Positions 24,441 through 33,001 of a DNA stretch of 64,000 nucleotides are shown piece after piece. The DNA comes from Sphingopyxis indica (GTDB taxonomy: Bacteria > Pseudomonadota > Alphaproteobacteria > Sphingomonadales > Sphingomonadaceae). How positions within the stretch are numbered: position 1 is the stretch's first letter; each line of letters opens with the position of its first letter. Both the position numbers and the translations under genes were made by a program. The stretch lies in the NCBI RefSeq assembly GCF_900188185.1, contig NZ_FZPA01000001.1, forward strand, positions 248,001 through 312,000, read 5' to 3'. A model generated the notes under the pieces. The model was not told the origin of the DNA, searched no databases, and saw only the letters and a program-made list of their open reading frames with translations.

Positions 24441-24852
24441 GCTTCGCTCCTGACAATGGCTTGTGACCTGTCCCACCGGGCGTTCAGCGAGAGCCATCGC
24501 GCCCAGGCGGCGGAGGGGCAGAGTCGGTCGCGCGGAGGAAGAAATCGCCGCCCCCTGTCGACCCGTGACATCGCCCGCCGTCTTCAAAGGCGTGGAACTC
24601 CACGGATGACCGTCAGAATAGGGGCGATCCAGAGTGTCGGGTATCAGGGTGTTTCCCGAGAAAGCAGGGCAGGAATCCCGAACGCTTGGGGAAATGCCCG
24701 AGACGATGTCTTCCGCGGCTTGCGCCGGTTGCGGGTCCCGACCCGAGGCGGCCCTTGGGGCGCGTCTGCGGCCCGCCAAGGGTTAATCCCGATAAGCGGA
24801 CGCGGCAGAGAATGCCACAATCGCGGCGAGACAAATCGACGGAGATTGACGC
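24441..24852. other. Divergent intergenic region with shared promoter motif
   Basis: This 412-base gap holds both promoters of a divergent pair. The only distinct feature is an exact second copy of GGGTTAATCCCGATA at 24780-24794. No open frame here has a ribosome binding site, and none resembles a known protein. Confidence 0.5.
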
Positions 24853-25824
24853 ATGCGACTGTTCAAAACGATGATCCTGACCGGCGGCGTGCTGGCGCTC
24901 GGCTTCGTGCCAGCCATGGCGAACGCCACCGAATCGGGCGCTTCGCTCTATCTGCTCGGTTCGGGCGGTCCCGGCGCGGCCGTCATGCCGCCGGTCGAGG
25001 GCGTCTTCTTCGACAAGACCATCTATGTCTATGACGGCGACGCCAGCGCGCGCCGGCAATTCCCCCTGAACGGCAATATCGTCGCGGGTCTCGACGCGAC
25101 CATCATCGCGAGCTTCGACACGATCCTCGCCGTTCCTTCGACGGACTTTCTCGGCGGAACGCTCGCCGTCGGCATGACGCTGCCGCTCGGCGCGCCGATC
25201 GTCGACGTCGATGCCGTGCTGACCGGTCCCGGCGGAGGCAGCCTGGGGACGGACCGGCACGACAGCGCGCTCACCGTCGGTGACCCGGTCGGCGTCGTAA
25301 TGATGGGCTGGCACGGGGAGAAATGGCATGTTCAGCTGTCGAGCATGATCAATATCCCGCTCGGCCATTATCGCGAGGACCAGCTCGCGAATCTGTCGCT
25401 GCACCGCTTTGCGGTCGACGGCTCGGTCGCGGTCAGCTGGCACGATCCCGCATCGGGGTGGGACATATCCGCAAAGGGCGGCTATACGCTGAACGGCGAC
25501 AACGACTATACCGGCTATGACAGCGGCGACGAGGTGCATGTCGAGGCCGCGGTCGAAAAGGCGCTTTCGCCCAAATTCTCGCTCGGCGCCCAGGCCTATT
25601 ATCTGAAGCAGGTCACCGACGACCGTGGCGGAGCGCTCGGCCCGTTCAAGGGCGAAGCGGTCGCGGTCGGTGCCACCGCGGCCTATAATGTCGTGATGGC
25701 GGGAACGCCGGCGACCTTCCGCGGGCGCGTCATGCAGGAACTCGACGCGACGAATCGTCCCAAGGGCACGTCCTTCTGGCTCGATTTCTCGATCCCGCTG
25801 ACGATGAACATCCCCGGGCAATAA
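24853..25824 (+). CDS. MetA-deg-like exported protein (putative outer-membrane transporter)
   Basis: The protein has 323 residues with a signal peptide (VPAMANATE). SLYLLGSGGPGAAVMPPVEGVFF, read in parts, and AGTPATFRGRVMQELDATNRPKG-like phrases are hallmarks of the phenol MetA-deg group, whose members are annotated as transporters with weak evidence. It ends in amphipathic strands (SFWLDFSIPLTMN). It begins a short unit with the DUF1622 gene 19 bp downstream. The 15-bp motif shared with the DUF4136 gene lies 58 bases upstream. The substrate is unknown. Confidence 0.8.
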   Translation: MRLFKTMILTGGVLALGFVPAMANATESGASLYLLGSGGPGAAVMPPVEGVFFDKTIYVYDGDASARRQFPLNGNIVAGLDATIIASFDTILAVPSTDFLGGTLAVGMTLPLGAPIVDVDAVLTGPGGGSLGTDRHDSALTVGDPVGVVMMGWHGEKWHVQLSSMINIPLGHYREDQLANLSLHRFAVDGSVAVSWHDPASGWDISAKGGYTLNGDNDYTGYDSGDEVHVEAAVEKALSPKFSLGAQAYYLKQVTDDRGGALGPFKGEAVAVGATAAYNVVMAGTPATFRGRVMQELDATNRPKGTSFWLDFSIPLTMNIPGQ

Positions 25825-25843
25825 GCCGGCCGGGGCGGCTCTG

Positions 25844-26197
25844 GTGGAAGAAGCTCTGCGCCTGATCGCCAGCTATTCGGCGCTCGCGCTCGAAGCGATC
25901 GTCGCGCTGATCGTGATGTATGGCGCGTTCGAGGCGCTGGCGCGGATGGTGGAGCGCGGGTTGCGCCGCGAAGGGCGATGGAGCCGGCGGCAAATATGGC
26001 TGCAGTTCGCGCAGTGGATCGTGCTCGCGCTCGAATTCGCGCTCGGCGCCGACATCATCCGCACCGCGGTAGCGCCGACATGGGACGATGTCGGGAAACT
26101 CGCCGCGATCGCCGCGATTCGCACCGGGCTGAACTTCTTCATCGAGCGCGACATCTATGAATTCGAACCGCGGCCGGAGCGTGCCTCTGGCGAATAG
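25844..26197 (+). CDS. DUF1622 membrane protein
   Basis: A 117-residue protein with two or three hydrophobic helices. ALEAIVALIVMYGAFEALAR and RQIWLQFAQWIVLALEFALG are the core of DUF1622, a small inner-membrane family of unknown function, and the C-terminal part TGLNFFIERDIYEFE also fits. Translation probably starts at GTG 25844. It follows the MetA-deg-like gene by 19 bp and is likely co-transcribed. Confidence 0.85.
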   Translation: MEEALRLIASYSALALEAIVALIVMYGAFEALARMVERGLRREGRWSRRQIWLQFAQWIVLALEFALGADIIRTAVAPTWDDVGKLAAIAAIRTGLNFFIERDIYEFEPRPERASGE

Positions 26198-26341
26198 GCT
26201 CTGCGATGCAGGGTCGAAATCCCGCGGCTTCAGCACAATCCCCGATGGGGCTCGAAGGGCCGGACGGGCAGACTGACGAAGAAGAGGCGTGAGAATCCTG
26301 CGCGATTCCGCAACTCGTCCGGCAAAGGAAAGGATGAACTC

Positions 26342-27160
26342 ATGGTCAGTCCAGGAATATTGCGGCTAGCGTTGCTGCTCGGTGCTGCGCCGCTCGTCGG
26401 CGGCGCCGCGCTGGCACAGGACGATGCGGCGAAGCCCGCGGCGAGCGCGGCAGCCGACGACGACGGCAGCAATCCGATCGACCCGGAGGCCATGGCCGCG
26501 GTCGACAAGATGAGCGCGGCGCTGCAGGCGCTTTCGTCCTTCCACACCAAATCGGACATCACGACCGAGGTGGTGCTCGCGACCGGGCAGAAGATTCAGT
26601 TCGGCGGGACGATGGACACCTATGCCAGGCGTCCCAATGCCTTCAAGATCGTCACCAGGCTCGATGGCAAGTCGCGCGAGCTCTATTATGACGGCAAGAC
26701 CTTTACGATCTTTGCGCCCACCCTCGGCTATTATGCCGACTTCCCGGCACCCGGCACGATCGCGGCGACGATCGACAAGGCGAGCGACGAATTCGGCATC
26801 GAAGTGCCGCTCGCCGACCTGTTCACCTGGGGCAGCGATCCCGCGATCCGCGCGCGCGTGCAGGAAGCGATGGTGATCCGGCCCGAAACCATCGGCGATC
26901 GCACCTGCATGCATTATGCCTTCCGGCAGGAACACGCCGACTGGCAGGTCTGGATCGACCAGGGCGGCAAGGCGCTGCCGTGCAAGATCGTGATCACCAA
27001 CAAGACCGACCCCGCGATGCCGCAATATTCGGCGGTGATCGACTGGGCCTCGACCGCGGTTCCGGCGAGCGAAAATCTCGCCTTTTCGCCGCCGGCCGAC
27101 GCGCACCGGATTGCGATCGCCGATATTTCCGAAATAACCTCTGACGGAGAAGGGCAATGA
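26342..27160 (+). CDS. DUF2092 periplasmic protein
   Basis: The protein has 272 residues with a signal peptide (GGAALAQDD). MAAVDKMSAALQALSSFHTKSDI and RRPNAFKIVTRLDGKSRELYYDGKTF, seen as shorter blocks, match DUF2092, a family with a lipoprotein-carrier-like (LolA/LolB) fold. The segment TCMHYAFRQEHADWQVWIDQ is also typical. Such proteins may handle lipids or hydrophobic molecules in the periplasm; this is a fold-based inference. The stop overlaps the next start by 4 bp (ATGA), so it is coupled to the Asn/Val-repeat protein. Confidence 0.85.
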   Translation: MVSPGILRLALLLGAAPLVGGAALAQDDAAKPAASAAADDDGSNPIDPEAMAAVDKMSAALQALSSFHTKSDITTEVVLATGQKIQFGGTMDTYARRPNAFKIVTRLDGKSRELYYDGKTFTIFAPTLGYYADFPAPGTIAATIDKASDEFGIEVPLADLFTWGSDPAIRARVQEAMVIRPETIGDRTCMHYAFRQEHADWQVWIDQGGKALPCKIVITNKTDPAMPQYSAVIDWASTAVPASENLAFSPPADAHRIAIADISEITSDGEGQ

Positions 27161-27741
27161 TCCTCATCGTGAACGGCGGCCTTTTGGCCGCATCGCTGGC
27201 GCTCGCCGCTCCGGCAGTGCCGACCGATCTGCCCCGCGTCGCGGGCGATCCGGCTACGTCGGTCCTGGCGCTCGAAGCGGACTATCTGCAACGAACGCGA
27301 ACGACATCCAGCCGGTCGGGCACGGCATCGCGGGCAAAGGGTTCGCGTCCGCCCGCGCGCAGCGGCGCGAGCGCGAACGTCAATCATTCGAATGTGAGCC
27401 GCAACCGCAGCGTCAACAACGCCAACGTCAATCGGAACGTCAACCGGAACGCCAACGTCAACGTGAACCGCAACGTCGATGTCAACGTCCACAACGACTA
27501 TCACGGCGGCTATTATCACGACGATTGGGACGATTGGGACGATGACTGGCACCCGGTCGCGACGATCGCCACCGCGGCGGTGACCGCGGCCGTCGTCGGC
27601 AGCATCGTGAACAGCGTGCCGCCGAGCTGCAGCACTGTCGTCGTCAACGGCATCAGCTACTCGCAATGCGGCAACACCTGGTACCAGCCCCAATATGTGG
27701 GCTCGTCGGTCCAATATGTGGTGGTCAATCCGCCGCGCTGA
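27157..27741 (+). CDS. Exported Asn/Val-repeat protein
   Basis: The 194-residue protein has a hydrophobic leader, then a long low-complexity region built of Asn-Val-Asn-Arg units (residues about 88-115, for example NVNRNVNRNANVNVNRNV). After it come an Asp/Trp/His stretch (HDDWDDWDDDWHP), one hydrophobic helix (ATIATAAVTAAVVGSIVNSV) and a C-terminal part with two cysteines (PPSCSTVVVNGISYSQCG). Proteins with this layout and a C-terminal GxxYxxCGxxWYxP motif are common in alphaproteobacteria and always uncharacterised. It is coupled to the DUF2092 gene. The repeat has no known fold and may be disordered or form a beta-stack. Confidence 0.78.
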   Translation: MILIVNGGLLAASLALAAPAVPTDLPRVAGDPATSVLALEADYLQRTRTTSSRSGTASRAKGSRPPARSGASANVNHSNVSRNRSVNNANVNRNVNRNANVNVNRNVDVNVHNDYHGGYYHDDWDDWDDDWHPVATIATAAVTAAVVGSIVNSVPPSCSTVVVNGISYSQCGNTWYQPQYVGSSVQYVVVNPPR

Positions 27742-27771
27742 CTCCGTCCCCCTGGCCAGAAAGTCCCGTCC

Positions 27772-28653
27772 ATGACGCCTCTCATGATCGTCAAACTGGC
27801 CACGGTGCTCAGCATCGTGCTGCTGCTCTTCGGGCTCGCGCTGCGAGCGAAGATCGCCGATCTCGGCTATCTCGTCCGCGAGTGGCGGCTCGGGCTGGGC
27901 GCCTTCGTCGCGATGTTCGTGTGCGTGCCCGTGGCGGCCTTTCTGCTCGCGCGCTTCCTCGATCTCCAGCAACCGGTGGCGATCGCGCTGATCGCGATGG
28001 CGCTGTCGCCGCTGCCGCCGATCCTGCCGGGCAAGCAGCTGAAGGCGGGCGGTGAGGCAGGCTATGTCACCGGGCTGATGGTCGGCGCGTCGCTGCTGTC
28101 GCTGGTGGTGGCGCCGCTCGGCGTGTGGGTCGCGGCGCATCTGTTCGATGTCGATGTTTCGGTCGCGCCATCGGCGCTCGTCAAGCCGCTGCTCATCTCG
28201 GTGTTCGCGCCGATCGCGCTCGGGTTGCTCGCGGCGCCGTTGCTCGGCAAGTCGGTGCCGCGGGTCAGCGAGATCTGCACCAGGGCGGGGACGATCCTTC
28301 TCCTCCTCGTCGTGCTCGCCTTTCTCGTGCTCCTCGGGCCGCCGATGTGGAAGCTGGTCGGCGACGGCACGCTGCTCGTCTTCGCCGCGGTCGCGATCGT
28401 AGGGCTCGTCGCGGGAACGCTCCTCGGCGGCCCCAATCCGGGCGACCGGTCGGCGCTGGCGCTCGCGGCATCGGCCCGGCACCCGGGCGTGGCGCTCGCG
28501 ATCGCCGTCCATACGATGCCGAACGTTCCGCTGATGCCGGCTGCCGTCGTGCTGTCGCTGATCGTCTCGATCGTCCTCAGCTTCCCCTATTTGCGGATGG
28601 TGGGTCGCAAACAGGGCGACGGGGGGGGCGCCGCGGCGACTCCGCCATCCTGA
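27772..28653 (+). CDS. BASS family sodium-dependent transporter
   Basis: The protein has 293 residues and about nine hydrophobic helices. The helix with LALAASARHPGVALAIA matches the conserved crossover region of bile-acid:sodium symporters. SPLPPILPGKQLKAGG is the second conserved block. Members import organic anions with sodium, and the substrate here is unknown. It lies 30 bp after the Asn/Val-repeat gene on the same strand and may be part of that unit. Confidence 0.82.
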   Translation: MTPLMIVKLATVLSIVLLLFGLALRAKIADLGYLVREWRLGLGAFVAMFVCVPVAAFLLARFLDLQQPVAIALIAMALSPLPPILPGKQLKAGGEAGYVTGLMVGASLLSLVVAPLGVWVAAHLFDVDVSVAPSALVKPLLISVFAPIALGLLAAPLLGKSVPRVSEICTRAGTILLLLVVLAFLVLLGPPMWKLVGDGTLLVFAAVAIVGLVAGTLLGGPNPGDRSALALAASARHPGVALAIAVHTMPNVPLMPAAVVLSLIVSIVLSFPYLRMVGRKQGDGGGAAATPPS

Positions 28654-28677
28654 CCCGGGCGGCGAAGGGCGCGGGAT

Positions 28678-29499
28678 CTATCGGCGTCCGATCGCGTAGT
28701 CGATCCGGATCCGCACCCAGCTGCCGACCATCAGGCGTCCTCCGCGCCTTGGCGGACGCACCCGGAATTGCCAGGCGGCGGCGAGGATCGCGCGATTGAT
28801 CTGCGAACCTTGCGGATATTCGTCGAGCGCGACGCAGCCCTCGACGCGATACTCGGACGCCGTGCGGCAGGCGATCAAGCCCCAGCCGGGACCGCTGGCG
28901 GTCGACAGATAGCCGCGCAACTCGTCATCGCTCGGCTCGCGGTACCAGGCGGCCGCATAGAGCGGCTCGCCATTCGGTGCCGTCCCCACTTGCGGCGTGT
29001 CCTGCGAGGCTGCCCCGCCGCGGTTGGCCGGACCGTAAACCTGTCCGTCGGATGGGCGAATTACGGCGCGAGGCGTCCGCGGCGCGGGCGGCTGCGTGCT
29101 TGGCGCGGGCAAGGCCGGCGCGGGCATGGGTTCGACGACCGGCGGCGGAGGCAGCGGCTGGGGCGCTTGCGGCGGCGTTTCGGGTGGTGGGGACGGCGGG
29201 CTCTCCTTGGCCTGCTCGCGTTTCGGATTGTCCGTCTCGGGCGATTGTTCCGCATTCCCCGCGGCTTCGAGCGTGACGAGCGTAACCTGTTCGTCACGGA
29301 CGTCGACCGGCTTCCCCACGCCGAAGGCAAGAAGCATGATCAGCAGGACGCCCGTGATGAGCAACGCCAGCCCGATGGACAGCGCCCGTCGTCCCGCGCC
29401 GATCCCCGCCATGTCGGCGGAAGGCGCGGCCCGGGCAGGAAGGATGGAGAGCAATTTCCGGTAGCGGCGACCGCTGGTCGAGATGTCCGGCGCCGCCAT
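28678..29499 (-). CDS. TonB-like protein with proline-rich linker
   Basis: About 273 residues. A single N-terminal helix (ALSIGLALLITGVLLIMLLAF) is followed by a Pro/Glu-rich segment (PPPETPPQAPQPLPPPP) and a C-terminal domain of about 110 residues ending WVRIRIDYAIGRR. This is the topology of TonB energy transducers: membrane anchor, rigid periplasmic linker and outer-membrane-contacting domain. The C-terminal segment AAWQFRVRPPRRGGRLMVG is similar to the TonB-like beta-alpha-beta region but lacks a clear YP motif. The start is uncertain; ATG 29499 is used, with TTG 29535 and ATG 29412 as options. No exbBD genes are nearby. Its 3' end converges on the BASS gene. Confidence 0.65.
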   Translation of the reverse strand: MAAPDISTSGRRYRKLLSILPARAAPSADMAGIGAGRRALSIGLALLITGVLLIMLLAFGVGKPVDVRDEQVTLVTLEAAGNAEQSPETDNPKREQAKESPPSPPPETPPQAPQPLPPPPVVEPMPAPALPAPSTQPPAPRTPRAVIRPSDGQVYGPANRGGAASQDTPQVGTAPNGEPLYAAAWYREPSDDELRGYLSTASGPGWGLIACRTASEYRVEGCVALDEYPQGSQINRAILAAAWQFRVRPPRRGGRLMVGSWVRIRIDYAIGRR

Positions 29500-29621
29500 T
29501 TGCGCGGGAATAATGGGCCGCCGGGGCAATGACAAGGCTCGGCTAAGCTGGCGACGCGGAATTCGGCACTACGGGTGGCGACGCCATTGCGGGCCCGCGA
29601 AAGCTCGGTTCGAAAGCGGAG

Positions 29622-29669
29622 AAAATGGTGGACGCACTAGGGCTCGAACCTAGGACCCGCTGATTAAGA
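29622..29669. repeat. Island attachment site, distal copy
   Basis: 48 bases identical to 43906-43953, comprising the 3' half of tRNA-Lys (T arm, acceptor strand and CCA) plus AAAA. There is no tRNA 5' half here, so it is the duplicated end made at integration. Confidence 0.9.
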
Positions 29670-30027
29670 TATGGCCATAAGCTCTTGTTATTGCTTTTTA
29701 TTCTGCGTCATTTCGTGTCTTGGGGAACACGAAAACGTATCTTCGACCCGCTGATTCCGAGGCGTATTGCTTCACGTCCATTCATGCAAGTTCGGGCGTC
29801 CGGGACCCCCTTGATACCCACACGGAAGATCGTCGAATTTCTGGGTATCAGAGCGATGGAGGGAAGAGGCGGAGACTTAGTCACCAGCCTTGCAGCAACA
29901 TCATATCGATCGAAGGTGTCTGCGTCAGGGAAAATCCTAACGCCGCTTCGCTGTGCGCGTTGGTAACGGCATCGTTATTTTCGGGTGATGAAAGTCACGA
30001 GATCGTTACTTCGCTGGATGGATGGCC
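29670..30027. other. Gene-free left end of the island
   Basis: No frame here looks like a real gene. It holds a 9-bp inverted pair, TGATACCCA at 29812-29820 and TGGGTATCA at 29842-29850, which could bind the integrase or an excision factor. GACCCGCTGATT near 29744 repeats 12 bases of the attachment core. Confidence 0.4.
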
Positions 30028-30555
30028 CTATGGCGAACTGGCAGATGGATTTGCCTTTTTGAGTGCCGCCGCTGCCGTCGATGTGAGCATGAACAGCCGA
30101 CCAGGGTGCATCGGGAAGGGGATGAAACCGAACGATTGATAGAAGTCAAACGCGCTGTCGTTCTTCGCTTCAACCACGATAGCAAAGACGGCCAGATCTT
30201 GAGCAACGTTTACAATCCGATGCAAGGCATCGGCTATCAAAATCTCACCGACACCTTTGCCCCGCGATTGTTCGTGCCGGGCAAGCCGACCGATCAAAGC
30301 GGCGGGGATGTGGTCGTAGCGAGGAAGCTTGGCCGCTATGTTGTCCGGCACTTCGTCCAACGATAGGGTGAACGCGCTTAGGCTGTAGAAGCCGACAATC
30401 TGGGAAGTATCGTCCAGTGCGACAAAGACACGCGCGACGTTTCGGCGCTCATCCTGCCCCGCGCGTTTCTGGAACCACTCGTCAAGCTGCGCCTCGCCAC
30501 AGCGAAAGTGCGAACGGTCATGGCGCTTGGCGAGCGGTTCGAATGTGATAGGCAA
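30028..30555 (-). CDS. GNAT-family toxin (TacT-like acetyltransferase)
   Basis: The 175-residue protein has a GNAT fold with the acetyl-CoA loop in IGRLARHEQSRGKGVGEIL (R/QxxGxG/A type) and the opening FRCGEAQLDEWFQKRA, which is typical of TacT/AtaT-type toxins. Those enzymes acetylate the amino group of aminoacyl-tRNA and stop translation. IVVEAKNDSAFDFYQSFGF is the C-terminal family block. The DUF1778 antitoxin gene lies 6 bp upstream in the same transcript, which supports the toxin assignment over a generic acetyltransferase. The C-terminal Ala/Ser-rich end is longer than usual. Confidence 0.88.
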   Translation of the reverse strand: MPITFEPLAKRHDRSHFRCGEAQLDEWFQKRAGQDERRNVARVFVALDDTSQIVGFYSLSAFTLSLDEVPDNIAAKLPRYDHIPAALIGRLARHEQSRGKGVGEILIADALHRIVNVAQDLAVFAIVVEAKNDSAFDFYQSFGFIPFPMHPGRLFMLTSTAAAALKKANPSASSP

Positions 30556-30561
30556 GCAGGA

Positions 30562-30852
30562 TCAGCCGACGACAGATTTATGGCGTTCAAATGCCTTGAT
30601 CAGTCGATCGGCAGGCGCAGGCGGGTTGGCAACTGCTTTCAGGAAAGCGTCGGCATCGGCTTGCGAAAGCCTCATGCGCTCATGTTCATCGAGCACGCGG
30701 CGCGCACCCTCATAAGCAAGGTCGCCAGCCGTCATGCCGCTCACAGCCATTGCACGCTTGATCAGCGTCTTGGCAGATGTGGCCACGCGTAATTCCATGC
30801 GCTCGCGCTTGGTTTCGCGGTGCTGGGTCTGACGGGATGAAGCGGACACCAT
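30562..30852 (-). CDS. DUF1778 (TacA-like) antitoxin
   Basis: The protein has 96 residues with an N-terminal ribbon-helix-helix region (ERMELRVATSAKTLIKRAMAVSGM) and a C-terminal tail for binding the toxin, ending RLIKAFERHKSV. This is the DUF1778 pattern. It should neutralise the GNAT toxin encoded next to it and repress the operon. The ATG at 30852 has AAGGA seven bases upstream. A 6-bp-arm dyad lies 27 bases upstream, a probable autoregulatory site. Confidence 0.87.
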   Translation of the reverse strand: MVSASSRQTQHRETKRERMELRVATSAKTLIKRAMAVSGMTAGDLAYEGARRVLDEHERMRLSQADADAFLKAVANPPAPADRLIKAFERHKSVVG

Positions 30853-30878
30853 CACAAATTCCTTTCATGCGCTCATAT

Positions 30879-30893
30879 ACGGCATTTTGCCGT
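30879..30893. promoter_or_regulatory. Dyad upstream of the DUF1778/GNAT operon
   Basis: ACGGCA-TTT-TGCCGT is a perfect dyad 27 bases before the antitoxin start. Type II antitoxins of the ribbon-helix-helix class bind such sites, so autoregulation is likely. The rest of 30894-31153 holds no gene I can support. Confidence 0.45.
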
Positions 30894-31153
30894 GCAATGC
30901 AACGCGAACCGAGTCGCGATCAGGAAACCAGCCTCGACACGTAATCACGTTAGACTGAAAAATCGGGAATCAGTGTCGCGCCATCTGGTCCGAATATCGA
31001 TGCGGAACCTCGGTCCAAAACACCCCCGGTCACAGGCAGCATGGTCAAATCGCACCGCGCTGCACTTCTCGATGCAAGTCCTTCGGAACCTAGGAATTTC
31101 TTTGAGATTGGCCGATTTCTGTGATTATTGAAGTGTCATCGAAAGGATGGCAC

Positions 31154-32330
31154 ATGCCGGTAAAGGCCCTAACCAACAAGACGCTCGAAGCACTGAAACC
31201 GAAGGCGAAGCGCTATGAGGTCCATGACCTCTTGTGTCCCGGCATGAGCGTTCGGGTTTCGGCTCAGGGACAAAAGGTCTTCTCCGTGAAGTTCCGATAT
31301 GGCTTTAACCAGAAGCGCATGAAGCTCGGCGTCTATCCCCGCATTACGTTGGCCACCGCTCGCGAGAAGGCGATGGATATCTTGCGGCAGGTCGATGAAG
31401 GCATCGATCCGACCAAGCGCCGCCGTACTCCCAATATGAAGGTCGAAGCCGTCTGCGGAGAATTCATCCGCCTTCACGCGCAGGCGCGCAACAAGAGCTG
31501 GCGTGAGGCAGAGCGCATCTTGGAACGCGAATTTGTCGGCACCTTCGGGCAGCGTGATATCCGCGAGATCAAGCGGTTCGACGTGCTAGAAATCATGGAC
31601 GCCGCCGTCGCGCGCGGATCGACCTATCAGGCCAACCGCATCCTTTCGAACATCCGCAAGCTGTTCAATTGGTGTGTGGAGCGCGGGATTGTCGAGACCA
31701 GCCCAATTACCGGATTGAAGGCACCGACCAAGGAGGAATCCCGCGACCGAGTGTTGGAGGATGACGAAATCGTCCGGCTGCTGCGCGCATGCCGCAATGA
31801 TGTCTATCCCTTCCGCCAGTTCGTGCCGATCCTGCTTGCGACGGCGCAGCGCCGGCGAGCTGGCCGAAATGCGCTGGAGCGAGGTCGATCTTGACGTCAA
31901 GCAATGGGTCATCCCCGCCGGGCGATCGAAGAACGGAAAGCCGCATGTCGTGCCGCTCAGCTCCTATGCAATCAAAATATTGAACGAGGTGCCGCGCTTC
32001 CTCGACTGCGATTATGTGTTCACGACCACCCGCAATTCGCCGGTAAGCGGCTTTTCGAAGATGCTACGCCGCCTGTCCGAAGGCTCGCAGACATCCGACT
32101 GGCGATTGCACGATTTGAGGCGAACCGCGGCTTCGGGTATGGCGAGGGCGGGCATCGCCCCGCATGTCGTCGAAAAGGTTTTGAACCACATTTCCGGCAC
32201 GATTTCCGGTGTGGCCGCCGTCTACAATCGCTATGGATATGACCGCGAGAAGCGGGAGGCATTGGAGAGGTGGGGCGAAGTGTTGTCCAGGCTCGCGGCC
32301 GATGACGGCATTGATAACCGGCTGCGATGA
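31154..32330 (+). pseudogene. Tyrosine integrase, +1 frameshift
   Basis: The reading frame from ATG 31154 (MPVKALTNKTLEALKPKAKR) encodes the N-terminal arm-binding domain (DUF4102-like) and core-binding domain of a P4-type integrase. Near 31852 an extra C shifts the frame: LLATAQRR should continue as GELAEMRWSEVDLD, which is read one frame over to 32330. The second part keeps the catalytic pieces HDLRRTAAS, VVEKVLNH and the Tyr in AVYNRYGYDREK. Correcting one base gives about 390 residues, the family length. Either the gene is dead or a sequencing error is present. Position near the left attachment site and the tRNA target fit its role in integrating the island. Confidence 0.88.
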
Positions 32331-32358
32331 TGATATACATTCTTCACATTGTATATCA
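32331..32358. promoter_or_regulatory. VapBC operator dyad
   Basis: TGATATAC and GTATATCA, 8-bp arms separated by 12 bases, end 11 bases before the antitoxin start codon. VapB-type antitoxins bind such dyads to repress their own operon. The left arm begins immediately after the integrase stop. Confidence 0.6.
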
Positions 32359-32369
32359 GGAGTAGGCCG

Positions 32370-32600
32370 ATGCAGGTGGCAAAGTGGGGTAACAGCTTGG
32401 CGGTGCGATTGCCTGCTGCCGTTGTCAAAGCCCTCAACTTACATGAGGGGGACGATATCGAGATCCATGTCGAGGGGGAACGAAGCATGACGGTCGCGCG
32501 CAAACCCGATCCGGAATGTCTGATCGAGCGCCTGCGCGCTTTTCGCGGACGCCTGCCCGACGATTTCAAATTCGATCGGGACGAGGCGAATGCCCGGTAG
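32370..32600 (+). CDS. vapB: VapB/MazE-type (AbrB fold) antitoxin
   Basis: The protein has 76 residues and begins with MQVAKWGNSLAVRLPAAVV, the swapped-hairpin AbrB motif found in VapB and MazE antitoxins. The C-terminal part (RLRAFRGRLPDDFKFDRDEA) should wrap the toxin. AGGAG stands in good position before ATG 32370. Its end overlaps the PIN toxin gene by 11 bp. It is expected to bind the dyad just upstream and to block the toxin RNase. Confidence 0.9.
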   Translation: MQVAKWGNSLAVRLPAAVVKALNLHEGDDIEIHVEGERSMTVARKPDPECLIERLRAFRGRLPDDFKFDRDEANAR

Positions 32601-32991
32601 CTTCCTCGACACCAATGTTCTTCTCTATCAGTTGTCGAACGACCTCGGCAAAGCCGAGAGGGCGGAAGCATTGGTGCGCGAAGGCGGGACGATCAGCGTT
32701 CAGGTCTTGAACGAACTTGCCAATGTGGCACGTCGGAAAATCGGCTTGGCGTGGACCGAGGTGCAGGCCCTTACCGAGACACTGCGCGCGTTGCTCAATG
32801 TGGTGCCGCTGGATGCCGACATGCACGCACACGGATTACGGCTGTGCGAGCGGAATGGCTTTTCGGTCTATGATGGCATGATCGTAGCGGCCGCGCTCTC
32901 TGCCGGATGCGATACATTGTGGTCGGAAGATATGCACGCTGGTCTGAAGGTGGAGGGGCGCCTCACAATCCGCAATCCGTTCGTCATTTAA
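32590..32991 (+). CDS. vapC: VapC-type PIN-domain ribonuclease toxin
   Basis: The 133-residue PIN protein has the acidic residues of the active site in FLDTNVLLYQ, NELANVARRK, and VYDGMIVAAALSAGCDTLWSED. VapC toxins cut tRNA or rRNA when freed from VapB. It overlaps the antitoxin gene by 11 bp, the usual coupling. The pair probably helps retain the island. Confidence 0.92.
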   Translation: MPGSFLDTNVLLYQLSNDLGKAERAEALVREGGTISVQVLNELANVARRKIGLAWTEVQALTETLRALLNVVPLDADMHAHGLRLCERNGFSVYDGMIVAAALSAGCDTLWSEDMHAGLKVEGRLTIRNPFVI

Positions 32992-33001
32992 TGCCACGGG
33001 T

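Noticed and set aside
27400..27500. Short tandem repeats with AACGTCAA units taken for regulatory repeats
   Set aside because: They are in frame and encode the Asn/Val-rich part of an exported protein.
29685..30139. Two overlapping plus-strand open frames at the island's left end
   Set aside because: No likeness to any family, no ribosome binding site, and one runs antisense into the GNAT toxin.
31761..32330. Separate short integrase gene
   Set aside because: Its first 30 residues are out of frame with the family; the rest joins the upstream frame after one base change. It is the second half of one broken gene.
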